Assembly: GCA_037349315.1 (NCBI GenBank)
Contig: JBAIAC010000033.1
Location: forward strand, 10,620,001-10,684,000
Length of the DNA stretch: 64,000 nucleotides
DNA from: Chelydra serpentina
Taxonomy: Eukaryota > Chordata > Testudines > Chelydridae
Reading direction: 5' to 3'
This document shows, one piece after another, positions 36,101 through 46,790 of the stretch. Within the stretch, counting starts at the first letter, position 1. Every line of letters starts with the position of its first letter. A program made the translations under genes and the position numbers. The notes beneath the pieces were generated by a model that was given only the letters and a program-made list of their open reading frames with translations, ran no database searches and had not been told where the DNA came from.

Positions 36101-36404
36101 TGACAAGGAGCAAGGTTCAGCCGGCTCCCCCATCATCCTGCATGCAGCGCCCGGCAGCAACCTGGCTGTCTCCTGCCCATTTTGTGCCTACTCACCACAG
36201 CTTCCTCTTTAAGGGCATCAGACTGCCCCTGTTGGAGGCGGTCACCCCTATGGCCATCTGCAAGACAGTCAGGTATTTCTGATACTTCATTTTGCCGTCG
36301 CCCCCCCTGTCCCTGCCTCGTCCCCGCCGCCGCCACCGACAGAGTCTCTCCAGCCGCTGCATGCAATCATCAAATTTTTATTTCCAGGCATCTGCCGTCC
36401 CTGC

Positions 36405-36690
36405 GTCGCGCTTCTTCCCCTCCTCCTCCTCCTCCTGCTGCGCTCCCTCTGTCTCTGCCCCCCCAGCTCACGCTCTCCTCCTCCTCCTGCCGCGCTCCCG
36501 CTATCGCTGTCCCAGCTGACGCTCTCCTCCTCCGCCGCCTCCTGCCGCGCTCCCTCTGTCTCTGCCTCCCCCCACAGCTCACACTTGTCGCCTCCTTTCG
36601 CTGCCGCGTCTCTCCCCTCTGCCCTCCAGCTCTCGCGCTCTCCTCCCCCGCCTCCTGCCGCGCTCCCTCTCTCCCTGCCCCCTACCCTGG
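36405..36690. repeat. Minisatellite of about 50-110 bp spacing, four units
   Basis: The core CCTGCCGCGCTCCCTCTGTC with variants recurs near 36436, 36488, 36541 and 36655, separated by TCCTCC-rich spacers and CAGCTCACGCTCTC-like pieces. Confidence 0.7.
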
Positions 36691-36799
36691 GATCAAGCCC
36701 TTTCTCCATCGCTTAGCCCACTTACCTGGGGTATCTCCTTTGCCACCTCCCCTCACCAGGTACCCTGGGCATTCCCGTCCCGGGCGGGGACACTCTGAC

Positions 36800-37215
36800 C
36801 CCCTCCCTCTGGGCACCTGGGAGCCTCTCTCTGACCCCACCCCCACCCCTCTGGGCACCTGGGGGGCTCTCTCTGACCCCCCATTCCTCTGGGCACCTGG
36901 GGGCCTCTCTCTGACCCCCCACCCGTCTGGGCACCTGGGTGCCTCTATCTGAACCCCCACCACCACTCTGGGCACCTGGGGCCCTCTGGGCACCTGGGGG
37001 CCTCTTTCGGACCCCCCCCCCCACTGCTCTGGGCCCTGGGGGCCTCTCTCTGATCCCCCCCATTCCTCTGGGCACCTGGGGCCTCTCTCTGACCCCCTTC
37101 CTCTGGGCACCTGGGGAGGGGCTTTCTCTGACACCCCCCACCCCTCATCCCTTTGGGCATCTCGGGACCTCTCTCTGACCCCTCCCCCCATCTCTCTGGG
37201 CATCTGGGGGCCGTT
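36800..37215. repeat. Minisatellite with CTCTGGGCACCTGGGG core, about 11 units
   Basis: The core CTCTGGGCACCTGGGG, followed by GCCTCTCTCTGACCCCC, repeats about every 35-50 bases. Cores lie near 36818, 36850, 36889, 36928, 36966, 36985, 37027, 37067, 37104, 37150 and 37195. Units vary in C-tract length and point mutations; the last two have CATCT instead of CACCT. Confidence 0.85.
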
Positions 37216-37330
37216 CAGCTCCATCTCCCACCCCTCAGGGGGTTCCTGTGGGGGTCTCTCTTTCCCGCCCACCATCACTGGGCCCCTGGACTCTCCCTCT
37301 TCCCGCCCATCTCCGGCAGCTGAGCTGGAT

Positions 37331-38196
37331 CTGCCCCTCCCTCCTTCCAGAGCAGCGTTGTGCAGTATCCCACGGACAGTTCAGTTACCCAGTGCCGCTT
37401 TCCGCTGCCATGCTCCGAGCCCGAGGCTGCCCTCTTCCCTCTGGGTCTCTATCCTCACCTCTCTAATCTCATTAGCGCCTAGAATAGCCCCGTGTTATTT
37501 TAATCCCCACCCCCACCCGCTGCCACCATCACTTGTGATTTAGCTGGAATCAGGCTGTGGAGCCAAGCACCGCATCAAATGCAAACTGGCTGCTGCTTAG
37601 AGGCGATGCCCACTGTGCCCCGGCATAGGGGCTGGGGAGCTTCCCAGCAGTAGCACCTTAAATCAAAACATCCTTCTGAACACACACACACACACACACA
37701 CACGGCTAGAAACAGAGTTACTGAGGATCTGCCTGCCCCACATTCACCTGTGCACCACAGAGATCGGAATTCGTATGCAAAGCTTAATGAATCAACAGCA
37801 GAAAGAACATAAACATCATTCCTGATTCTCTCACATCCAAAGAAATGATAGATTTGAAAGACAGACGGCCATTAAATCAAACCTTTAAATGTGATATATT
37901 CATTCCTAGATGTCCATTCTCTGGTCACCTTAACAAAAATAACTAAAAACAATCATGTGTTGCGTCTTATGCTCAACACATAATACTAATAATAATTTCT
38001 TAAACCTGTTTTGTGCCTTTCACCCCAAAGTTCACTAATATTTACACATGGCACTCCATAGGTGACTATAAAACAAAGACATTCTAAAGACATACAGTAT
38101 ATAAAGTGATAAACAGTGTATCATCATACCATGCTTTCTATGTACTTACAGAACCACTGAGGTGCAAACATCTCTGGGGTGGAGGCAGGCATTTAC
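37331..38196. other. Putative intron sequence
   Basis: Downstream (minus-strand) side of the candidate exon at 38197-38295. Contains a (CA)n tract at 37680-37703. No other structure supported. Confidence 0.4.
37680..37703. repeat. (CA)n microsatellite
   Basis: About 12 uninterrupted CA units. Confidence 0.95.
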
Positions 38197-38295
38197 CTGA
38201 CAGACTGATCAATAGCAGCGAGAGGTTTTTTGGCTGCATATACCAGAGCAAAACATGTACAAGGATCTTTAATGTCCACATAAAACAGAGAAGAT
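38197..38295 (-). CDS. Candidate internal coding exon of an unidentified host gene
   Basis: Minus strand, 99 bp. The acceptor is TTATATTGTTTTAG before 38295 and the donor is CAG|GTAAATG after 38197. In the chosen frame (entry phase 2, exit phase 2) it encodes SSLFYVDIKDPCTCFALVYA and AKKPLAAIDQSV with no stop. One other frame is also open and gives a hydrophobic, less plausible peptide. The exit phase 2 fits the entry phase 2 of the exon at 24731-24863; joining them would create an Arg codon at the junction. Support is the splice-site pair, the open frame and phase agreement. No domain is recognised. A second donor-like GTAAGTACAT 47 bases downstream would read into TAA. Confidence 0.42.
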
Positions 38296-38557
38296 CTAAA
38301 ACAATATAATAAGCCCTCCAACAGCAAAAAGGAGACAAAGTAATTTGGGCCTAGGCACAAAAGATGCCACAGACATGCTCAGGTGTGAATACTAGGAAAT
38401 AGCATTCCAGGCTCACAGGGCCTCAATAGAGAAAGCTCTACCACCAGTGCTCTCAAGATTACGAGAGATAGTCCAAAATCATAATCCTACCCATCTCAAT
38501 CGCCAATAGGTCAGTGGACTGGCCCTATATTATTTAAGGGTGTGTACATTTTGTAGA

Positions 38558-38645
38558 AACAACAAGGAGTCTGGTGGCACCTTAAAGACTAACAGATTTA
38601 TTTGGGCATAAGCTTTTGTGGGTAAAAACCCCACTTCTTCAAATG
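38558..38645 (+). repeat. Isolated terminal piece of the GIY-YIG (Penelope-like) element
   Basis: GAAACAACAAGGAGTCTGGT, GGCACCTTAAAGACTAACAG, ATAAGCTTTTGTGGGTAA and CCCCACTTCTTCAAATG match the left arm of the element at 795-960 with very few differences. No endonuclease frame follows, so this is a short end fragment. Confidence 0.85.
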
Positions 38646-38990
38646 TAACATTTGTGGAGTGCAGGTGTCCCCAACCACATTGATGATGAAGTAACAAATC
38701 TGTACCAAGATATTACAGATGTGTGAATTGTCTGAGCTGAAGTATTTACCGTGGTGAGTTAAATAAGTGCTGTCAGCCTCATTAAGATAGGAAAAAAAAC
38801 CCTTAAAATATTTTCACTTGCAAGACTCAAAGATCAGAAATTTCCTAATGCATATGTGCCTCAAAATCAAAATAGATTATATTCTACCAAGGCCTATTCC
38901 ATACATCAGGAGATAAGAAATGCCAGCATTACACTCACAAGTATAACAGATGTTAATTAAAATTGTATTATAATAATCACATTGTTATGG

Positions 38991-39197
38991 TCACAACAGT
39001 GACTGGGACATAACAGTTTTGTTTTCCGAGTCAGGAAATCTGGGATTAGTGGAAACATCCTGGGATTCCACAATGTCATAAATAGGAAGGTTTGAAAATT
39101 CAAGCACTGGCTCAGTGTCTCTCACATTGGCCTGTTCCTTTATAGCTCTCAAGACACAGTTCATGGGTTCTTGTTCTCGTGCTAATAGATCCAACAT
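38991..39197 (-). CDS. Coding-like segment, possible alternative terminal exon
   Basis: A 68-codon minus-strand frame with protein-like composition in an AT-rich region: MLDLLAREQEPMNCVLRAIK, then DTEPVLEFSNLPIYDIVESQ and a C-terminal SENKTVMSQSLL before TGA. It lies upstream, on the same strand, of the candidate exon at 38197-38295. Because it ends in a stop it cannot be an upstream coding exon of that transcript unless spliced internally. ATTAG at about 39188-39184 could be an acceptor, making this a last exon, but no AATAAA follows closely. The start codon directly follows an in-frame TAA. No family recognised; chance remains possible. Confidence 0.28.
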   Translation of the reverse strand: MLDLLAREQEPMNCVLRAIKEQANVRDTEPVLEFSNLPIYDIVESQDVSTNPRFPDSENKTVMSQSLL

Positions 39198-41079
39198 TTA
39201 AAAAATTGGGAATGACTTCATTTTAAAAAACAACAATAAATTAGACTCTGGCCAGGAGAAAGAGTAGGGGTGGGGAATACAACTTTCTACTTAACTGTCA
39301 TTCATGTACTTTCTAGGTTTTCCCTTTGAGACTAATGCTGCTAATGTACTGCCTACTGTGTTCGTATATGACTGCCATCTAAAGAACAGAACTTAAGAGA
39401 AACAGGAAATGTGGTTAAGATCAGAAAAGTGACTGGAAAAAATGCAACTTTCTTGTTCAATTGACCTGCTCCCTGTGCACATGCAGAGTGGTCTCTGTTT
39501 ACTTTCATGACTTAAAATGACTCTTTATTGTTTTTACTCACTCTAGCCTCAGAGCCCATATAAGACTCTGTGAGAGCAGAAGCTGAATTTTATTCTGACC
39601 TATCATCAACAGAATTTTTTAGCTAAATTACAATTACCATCCTCTGTTTTGCCCTTACTTACAGTCGTGCAACTCTATTAAGACAATCATTTACACCTGT
39701 GCAATGCTGGTTAAGCCAGTCCTTATTACTGATGGAGCTACACAAAGCATTTTGGCTTCATTTTCAAATTCCAGGTTGAATATACAGCTCTAGCAGCTAG
39801 AAAAATATACATATATATATATACTTTATAAACTACTGTAGTTATATCTTGATATGAAATTATTGCTAGGATAAACATGGAGCCCTACAATGACATTTTA
39901 ACAGTCACATTTGAGATTATAAATTTACTTTATGAGCATGTGCAGGAGGCTAGACATGGATCTGTGGATCTATTTCTAGTGTTTGTGTTTACATACATTA
40001 TAATATCCTCTTCAATGATGCCTCCATCTTTATTTTTTATATGTTCAGATGGAATAAAAAGATCAATCTAGTTAGAAGGTAAATAATTTGAGGCAGGGGC
40101 TGTGTCTTCATATGTATTTGTATAAGACCTAGCAAAATGGGCCAACAAATGCATAACAGCACCCTTACTATTATGATATAAATGCATAATAATAAATATA
40201 AAAATAAGCTGGGTTTTTTCATTCTAAGTCAAAAACATGTTTCTCTCCAGCTCTAACCCTTGAAGACTCCCAAATCAGAAATTGCAGGGATGTGATATAC
40301 ACAAAGCCTGATTCTTCCTAAAGCAAGAGATCTTAAAAAAATAATGAGCATGTGGAACACTGACCTGAACCTACTGTAGTTCTCTCTAAAGAGGACTAGC
40401 TAATAGAAAAAATCTACCCATATGCAAATCGTAATTTAGTTTGAGGTGGAAAATATTTTCCAAATTCTGTCTATACTGCAGCTTCCACCACTGGAAGTGT
40501 GCTGATGGTCCCAATTTTTCCAGTCCAGGCAATGCCACAGAATGTATAACTTAAACAAAGGAATGGGCACAGCACACACAGTACAGAGTAAACTCAGAGT
40601 AGCACACGTTCATCAATAGGACATGGAGTATCATCCACAACCCTCTGGCCAACAGGTCCCATATCCTTAGTATATACTTTTTTTTTTCCTGATAAGGCTT
40701 TTATGTCAAGCATTAGCAAAGAGTTTTCAGAATACACATTGGGAATATTCTACACTGCTGCAGCATTTAATATGACATGAACCATTCATATTATACACTT
40801 CAGTAGGTAAAGTGACATTTTAGCATTCCAGAGTCTAACATGATACAGCATTGTCATTAAAACTTGTCATTAAATAACTGTGCTCCACTATTAATTGAAT
40901 TTCCTAATAAGTCTTCCTTCTTAACAAGAAGTCCCTCTTCTCATAATACTTCCCTTTTCAAAATGGGTTATTCCATTACATTTCAACATTTACTCAAATA
41001 TAATCATAGTATTAATGTAGCTCTCCCAGGCAGGGAAGTCTGTGAAACAGGCTGTCTTGTCATTTGGATCTGTGACCCA
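39198..41079. other. Gene-free stretch with an ancient LINE remnant
   Basis: 40087-40200 (GAGGCAGGGGCTGTGTCTTC, GTATTTGTATAAGACCTAGC, then AT-rich triplets) resembles the 3' end of an ancient CR1/L3-type element. The rest is AT-rich without supported features. Confidence 0.4.
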
Positions 41080-41843
41080 GGTATCTCTACACTGCAGTGT
41101 AAGCCCAGGGTTAGTGGGACTTGAGTCAGCTGACCAATGTTAGGGAACCCTAGACTTGAGCATCTACATTGTAGTTTAACCTCATGTTGAGATTTTTCTA
41201 ACCTGTGCTCAAACCTAGGCCTCTGATGTCCATACTGCATTGCACAGACTCAAGTCAAAGTAACCATATACTAGAGTCCCTAGCGCCCCCAATACCGAAA
41301 TGTGGCCGCTTTAGACCTAGGACCATGGTGCATTGTGGGTAATCCTTAATGCCCACCTTGCATGTTACAGGAAGTTTGAAGCAGCTTGCTTTGCAAAAGG
41401 CTTGATCAGTTCGCTCTCCATTGAAAACCCAGTAGGCTCTCTGATAGTGTGCTTGCAGATTAGTGATCAGAAGACAATCGGTTAATCCTGACCTGAGCTG
41501 CTGCCATTTGCCAAGGGTGGAGGGGGTCTTCCGTTTTCAGTAGAATGGATTGCACATTGTTGGGATAGAGAGGACTAAGGAAGTTGTGCCATGGAATTGT
41601 GGGATACTCACAGCGGACTCCCGGGACCCAAGTAGAGTAGGGCTGCATCTATACTGCAAAGCAATAGGGCTGAGACTGTGGGTCCTGGCTTAACTTGAGT
41701 TCGGATCCTCCAGTCCTGCAAGGTCCTGGGCCCTTTGGGTCCAAGCCCTGGATTAATTAGCACAATTGCAGTATAGACACAAGGGGGGGGTTAGACTGGA
41801 GCCAAGGCTAAAGCATAGTCTTACATTGCAGTGTAGACATACC
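41080..41843. mobile_element. TIR element of about 764 bp with GTCTACACTGCA-type ends
   Basis: The left end GGTATCTCTACACTGCAGTG followed by TAAG is inverted at 41820-41843 (CTTACATTGCAGTGTAGACA, then TACC), differing at two positions. Internal pieces such as CATCTATACTGCAAAGCAAT (41646-41665) and TTGCAGTATAGACAC (41766-41780) repeat the end motif, so the element may be a composite of two shorter units. No transposase frame, and no clear target duplication at these borders. Confidence 0.55.
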
Positions 41844-41870
41844 ACTAGAGGCTTCCAGAGAAGAGAAAGG

Positions 41871-42119
41871 GGACTATACTGTAAACACTCTTAGTGGAGA
41901 CACAGTTTATGGTAAAAGAGCTCCTTTGCGAGTATATCTTATACCAGTTCCCCTAATGAAATAAGCTATACTGGCAAAAGGACATTTTTGCTGGTATAAC
42001 TGCATCTAGGGGAGGGCTTTTGATGACATAGGTATGTTAATTAGGAGTTTTGATTTTGTTTGACACTACTGACTGACATAGCTATGCCAGCAAAACTTTT
42101 AAGTGTACACCAGCCCTAA
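41871..42119. mobile_element. Probable MITE next to the previous element
   Basis: The right side reads CATAGCTATGCCAGCAAAAC, TTTTAAGTGTACACCAGCCC, the end type of a dispersed element whose reverse complement begins GGGCTGGTGTACACTTAAAA. Inside, TATACTGGCAAAAGGACATT and TTTGCTGGTATAACTGCATC match the family style of paired GCTGG/CCAGC motifs. The left border (near GGACTATACTGTAAACACTC) is uncertain. Confidence 0.4.
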
Positions 42120-43287
42120 GACCATACCCGTCAAAATAAAGTAAGAGTGCTCCATAGCATCTAAAGAAACATCTGGTGGGGTGACTCTTAATGTTACCAT
42201 CTCCCCATCCAAAAGCAAGGACAATTTTATGTGTGTGCATAACAGATACAAAGAAAAACTTATACAAACACCATATAATTAGCCTGTGGAACTCACTGTC
42301 ACAATACATTAGGACAAATAACTCAGCCTTAATTGGGTTTTCAATGCAGAGATCTGTGTTGGGGGAAGTGCAAAATGTTATCCCTAAGGGGATATTCTGG
42401 AAGGCAAGAATACCTCCAGATGTTACCTGGTATGCAAAGTGGACATACCTATTAATATATCACTGTATACATATATTCCCCCCTGTAGGCTAACTCCAAG
42501 GATTGGTGGAGCTATGGCCCTGCCTCCTCCCTGCCCATTTACGGTCATAGTGTGGCCCTGGAAGAACGTGGAGGGAAGAGCCCTGCATTGTAATTGTACC
42601 AGGCCCTTACATGGACTGTTAGGAGGAAGAGGGATGGGGTAAAAGGCTTCTTGTGCCCTCCCCAACACGCTCACCTATGTAAGGGCTGGGCAAAATCTGG
42701 TTTTCAATAATAATAAAAGATTGGACACTTATTAATAAAAATAGCATATAGCTATGATAAAAATTGTATATGCTAAGTGTCCTGATGCTTCAAGGCATGA
42801 ACTGATTACTTCAGTAGTGCCAGAAAGGAATTTCCTAACCCATCTTATTTCACAACTGACCATTCACTTTAGGGCAGGTTTTTACTTCTGAAGTATCATT
42901 GTGAGAAGGCAGCCCAGTTGGCGGCAGCTTCTACATGGCTATGGTGAAGGAAATGCCCCAGTTGCTGTAAACTGTATAGAAATTATATGCAGTTTTCTAA
43001 AATAACTTAATCCTTTAGTTTAAATTCTCAAAGTAAAATGAGGCTTCACTCAGTTAAAGTCTACATAAAGGAAATGAGCTTTTTCTGTGTTGCCTCCGAA
43101 GAAGCAGAACCATCCATCTATTGGTTTCCAGACTTGCTCTCTATGGAAATTCATGCTATGTTTTTGATTGTGGGCTGTCAAGAAGGAGGGGCTTGCTAGA
43201 ATTTATCCATTGAGATCCCCATTAGTAACTTGCAAGTAGCAATTTTTGTGGTGGTGGCCTGCTGTTTGGAAGAAGGTTTTAACTATC
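42120..43287. other. Gene-free stretch
   Basis: Mixed composition. A plus frame at 42191-42493 (100 codons) begins with a Lys/His-rich stretch (TDTKKNLYKHHI, SLWNSLSQYI) that I could not place. Nothing else supported. Confidence 0.35.
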
Positions 43288-43757
43288 TGTGATAGGGTAT
43301 GCAAACCCCACACTGAGCCCCACTCTGCCACACTTGCAAGAGATGCACAGACTGGAGGAGAAGTTAAAAGGAATCAGAACAGCTCACATGGGGGCAGACC
43401 AGAGAAGAGAGCAACCCTGCAACTTGTAGTGTCTGAGAGAAGAGCTGAGGGAAGGCAGGATCTCTCCCTACAACAACCGCCCAAAGGTCCCTTCCTGAGG
43501 GAAGGGAGGACCTGCTTCAGATATACTCTGAGAGGGAGGCATTCCCCACTCTTGCTCATGGACTCACACTCATGGACAAATTCCCTTGTTTTGTTTATGG
43601 ACTACCCCAGGAAAGGAGACAGTTGGAACTGACATGGCTGAGGGCTAAGCCACAGGAGGAGGAAGCTGCTGCCCTGAGAGAGGGAGCTACCACACCATGC
43701 ACAGCCACAAGGAGATGCCAAGTGGTGAGATGATCCCCTGCATATCTCCTCATCACA
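43288..43757 (+). mobile_element. Probable LTR, 470 bp
   Basis: Begins TGTGATAGGGTATGCAAACC and ends CCTCATCACA, giving a 6-bp inverted TGTGAT/ATCACA pair, the usual mark of LTR ends. The start resembles those at 16176 and 5771, so related gypsy-type LTRs are likely. Sequence after 43757 (GGTGGTGAACTTTGGACAAT) may be the internal leader, but no gag or pol frame follows before about 44 kb. Solo or truncated copy. Confidence 0.5.
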
Positions 43758-44510
43758 GGTGGTGAACTTTGGACAATAGTGGGTGGTAGGAAGTAGCTCA
43801 GGAAAGGTAGCTGAATGCACCCCGGCAGCACAGGGCCCTGAGCTGGAGCCCAGTGAAGTGAGAGGGTTTAGGCTTCCCTACCAAAGCACCGCCCTGCAGT
43901 TTGAAAGGCTTAAGCCCTCATCACTAGGCAATACTGTCCATGAGTGTAGGCCATCACACCATCCTTGCCAGATCTTGTGTGGAGTACATTCATGCTACTA
44001 CAATAAAATATAGGCTGTTGCTGAAGTTAAGATACAGAATGAAATGGACATACGATACAGCCGTTCCTATGCTCCTAGGTTTCCCTATTTGGTGGGGGGG
44101 GGGGGGGGTGAGGTGGGATTTTACATTAAAAAAGAAAAAGCACCTTAAGTCAAAATTATTCACATACTATATTATGCTTGACAAACATGACTATCGTAGG
44201 ATTAAATAAGCTTAATGCAGAAAAATATAAGCATATGCATGAATTCTATTAGCGCTCTCTGATACAGCTTAATCATGTAGAAAACTACTGGAGGGAAGAA
44301 ATCACCAAGAATACAATTTCAATGTGAGAAGCTACAAAAAAGAACTGTAAGTAATATAACTTCACATAAAAGAGCTTAAGAAACACACTATCATCAGGAA
44401 CTCATCACAACTGCAGTAACACAAAGATCCAATTACAGTAAATAAATTCCTCAGTTGCATATTGTCAAAACTGCCACAGTACATGACTCTGAGGTAAAGT
44501 CTTGATGGAC
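43758..44510. other. Possible LTR-element leader, then AT-rich sequence
   Basis: 43758-43920 may be the untranslated leader of the LTR element just before it (purine-rich, with CCCAGTGAAGTGAGAGGG). A G-run at 44094-44108 is followed by AT-rich DNA without features. Confidence 0.35.
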
Positions 44511-44518
44511 CTTACTAC

Positions 44519-44938
44519 CACAGGCGCCGACTTTCCAAAGTGCTGGGGGGTGCTCGACCCCCGGCTCTGCCCTAGGCCCCGCCCCCACTCCACCCCTTTC
44601 CCCAGGCCCCATTCACACCCACCTCTTCCCGCCCCGCTTTTTTTTTTTGCCGCACCAAGCACCAAGCCACCGAAGCAAAAAACAAAAAAAGCCAGCCGGC
44701 ACAGCCAAAGCAAAAATAAAAAATGGCCCTTGAAATGTCCCTCCCCAGGAATGGCCAGAATACCACCCCTTCAGATGTGCCGCCCCAAGCATCTGCTTCC
44801 TTTGCTGGTGCCTGGAGCCAGCCCTGTTCCTGTCCCCTCTCCACTCCCGCCCCACCTCTTGCTGCTGGTGCCGGCCCTGTTCCTGCCCCCGCCTCACCCC
44901 CGCCCCGCCTCTTTCTGCCCACGGAGTCGGTGCCGATG
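44519..44938. mobile_element. Non-autonomous hAT element, 420 bp, perfect 8-bp TSD
   Basis: Direct repeats CTTACTAC at 44511-44518 and 44939-44946. The ends CACAGGCGCCGACTTTCC and GGAGTCGGTGCCGATG are inverted (consensus-like CATAGGCGCCGAC). The interior is C-rich and carries, at about 44640-44826, a reversed copy of sequence like the element at 10551-10739 (GCCGCCCCAAGCATCTGC, TTTGCTGGTGCCTGGAGCCA, GCCCTG), so one MITE family appears nested in another. Confidence 0.85.
44640..44826. mobile_element. Nested hAT-like MITE, opposite orientation to 10551-10739
   Basis: Shares a T-run, GGCCCTTGAAATGTCC-type text, CCGCCCCAAGCATCTGC and the end CTGGTGCCTGGAGCCAGCCC with the reverse complement of 10551-10739. 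Only the right terminus is clear. The left terminus is degraded and no separate 8-bp duplication was found. Confidence 0.55.
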
Positions 44939-44946
44939 CTTACTAC

Positions 44947-46436
44947 CTTGCTTTGATACAGGTGGCATGCCTGAGGAGGAAGCCTCTGAGCACATAATAT
45001 TTAAAGGCAGAAAGCAGGATCATGAACACAGGAGGTTGTTATGGGCCTCTGAAGAGAGATAGAAGCAGGTTATGAGGAGACAATATAGAATATTGTGGGC
45101 CAAGACCAGGAGAAAGATCTGTGAACACAAAAAGGACTCTAATGAAATAAGTCATCAGGGGATCTTTTGAAGTTTTCTCACCAATAACTGAGACACTTAT
45201 TCCAGATGATGTTCAGTGATGAAAAATAATATATACTGATCATTATACAAGATTAATCTTAGTGGGAAACTTGTTGAACAGTCTGTTAACTAGCAGAAAG
45301 TACAGCAGATATGGCAAATGCTATAGCATCATTGTAGCTTGTTTGGAAATGGGAAACAACTGATGAGGCAGCTGCCCCCTTTCCTAGAGTGAGACACATG
45401 TAAGACAGAGTGTCCTGGGGGACTACTCTTCAATATTTCCTATTACATTGTATACTTATTTTGGTGTAATTTGTGCATATTCGTGCCACACATCAGGATA
45501 ATTAGGTGAAAATCAGAGGGCACAGTATTAGTGCTTAAGGCCCTGATCCTGCCAATACTTAAGCACGTGCACTGTGACTATTTCTATTGGAGTCAGTTGG
45601 ACCACTCACACAAATAAAATTACACATGTGCTTAACTGTTGGCAGATTCAGGGCCTTATTTAGCTCCATTAATGTCTTTGATTGAATCCTAATGGAAGTG
45701 TTTCCACATCCATGATCCTGCAGAGCCTGGAGGCTAGCTGGATGTTACATGAATGTATTGAAATGCTTCAGAATTCTAGTTGTAGGCTGTTTGATACGTA
45801 TGTCTAATTCTGTATTTGCACACCCATTACAAACATACAAAATCTTTTTCATCTTATGGAGGAGGGCAGCCAGAAAGGAAGCAGCTCTCATTACAATATG
45901 TATGACTGTTACACTGTACTCTTTTTAATCAGATTAATACTACAATGAAAATTAATTTAATAGGATTTACTATAATTAGGAGCAAGCTCACAATAAACTA
46001 ATATAACAGAAAGAAGACAAAAGTGTTAGGGACTCTCATTAAAAGATTGTCTACTACGTTAAAGATGCTTTGTATTCATCCACCTGATAATTTCCCTTTT
46101 TATAGCCACACCTTTTCCTAATAATGAAAATACACAGGTCTCGTCTTATAAGACTGGAAGGTATTTACTTTTCAAAGGGGCATTATCTGAGAGTTTAGCC
46201 ACCGTACTTAGGTTTTATATTTGTTTGTTTGTTTAAAATCTTACAAAATCTAATGTTAAATGGAATTTGTTTTAAACTTCAATGAAAAAGTTACACCTCA
46301 ACAGAGTTAACAGTTCAGCATTGTGCTAGTACATTAGAATCAGAAAGTGAAACTGACTGCAAACAAACTAGAAAGAAAAGTGAAACAGACTATTCTTGTT
46401 TCATTGTCCACAGTGAGTCATCTTCTTCTTCTAGCC
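44947..46436. other. Gene-free stretch
   Basis: AT-rich. A diverged member of the CTTAAG palindromic family lies at about 45537-45660 (CTGATCCTGCCAATACTTAA ... CAGATTCAGGGCC). No gene supported. Confidence 0.4.
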
Positions 46437-46790
46437 TTACTCCCATCTATCTGGAGCTGGCTCTGCGAGTCTTTCTTCTCCATTCCAGTCTGTCTTGAAG
46501 CAGTCCTTCTGTATGACGTCCATCCATCTAGTTTTGGGTCTTCCAACCCTCTTACCCACCACTTCTAAGTTAAACACCGTTCCCTAAATTGCCTTCCGAT
46601 CTTCTTTTCACATGCCCAAACCATCTAAGCCTGATTTCCCTCAGCTTTTCTGTAATTAGTATGTTCCAAACATGGTCGAGCCTTGTAACTCCAAGCATCC
46701 ATTTTAACATGTTCATTTATACTGTGTTCAACATCTGCTCCTGTTTCTTCCTCAGTGTCCAACATTTAGAGCCATGATGAGCGAAATACA
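46437..46790 (-). pseudogene. RTE-type LINE ORF2 C-terminal fragment
   Basis: Minus strand. Frames read HGSKCWTLRKKQEQMLNTV, then a stop, MNMLKWMLGVTRLDHVWNIL, ITEKLREIRLRWFGHVKRRS, and, after a frame change, VGRPKTRWMDVIQKDC, ending WE and TAA (46439-46437). The order W-x-L-x-K, RMLRW-type block, EKLRE-x-RLRWFGHV, GRP-x-x-RW is the standard C-terminal region of RTE-clade reverse transcriptase proteins. A GAAGAAGAAGATGA-type run just after the stop fits the simple-repeat 3' end of RTE elements. At least one stop and one frameshift; 5'-truncated. Confidence 0.82.

Larger units (their letters stand above)
36101..37330. other. GC-rich compound low-complexity block
   Basis: A sharp compositional island in AT-rich surroundings, C-rich on the plus strand and G-rich on the minus strand. 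It holds two minisatellites (36405-36690 and 36800-37215). Frames up to 256 codons in several registers on both strands result from the lack of stop codons in this composition, not from coding: the predicted peptides are Pro/Ser- or Gly/Arg-rich with no domain. CpG dinucleotides are present but concentrated in 36290-36680. It could be a repeat family or an unrecognised promoter island; I cannot decide. Confidence 0.45.

Noticed and set aside
36182..37278. Long open frames on both strands (up to 256 codons) over the GC-rich island
   Set aside because: Several frames are open at once, peptides are low-complexity Pro/Ser or Gly/Arg repeats, and the DNA is a minisatellite. Composition explains them.
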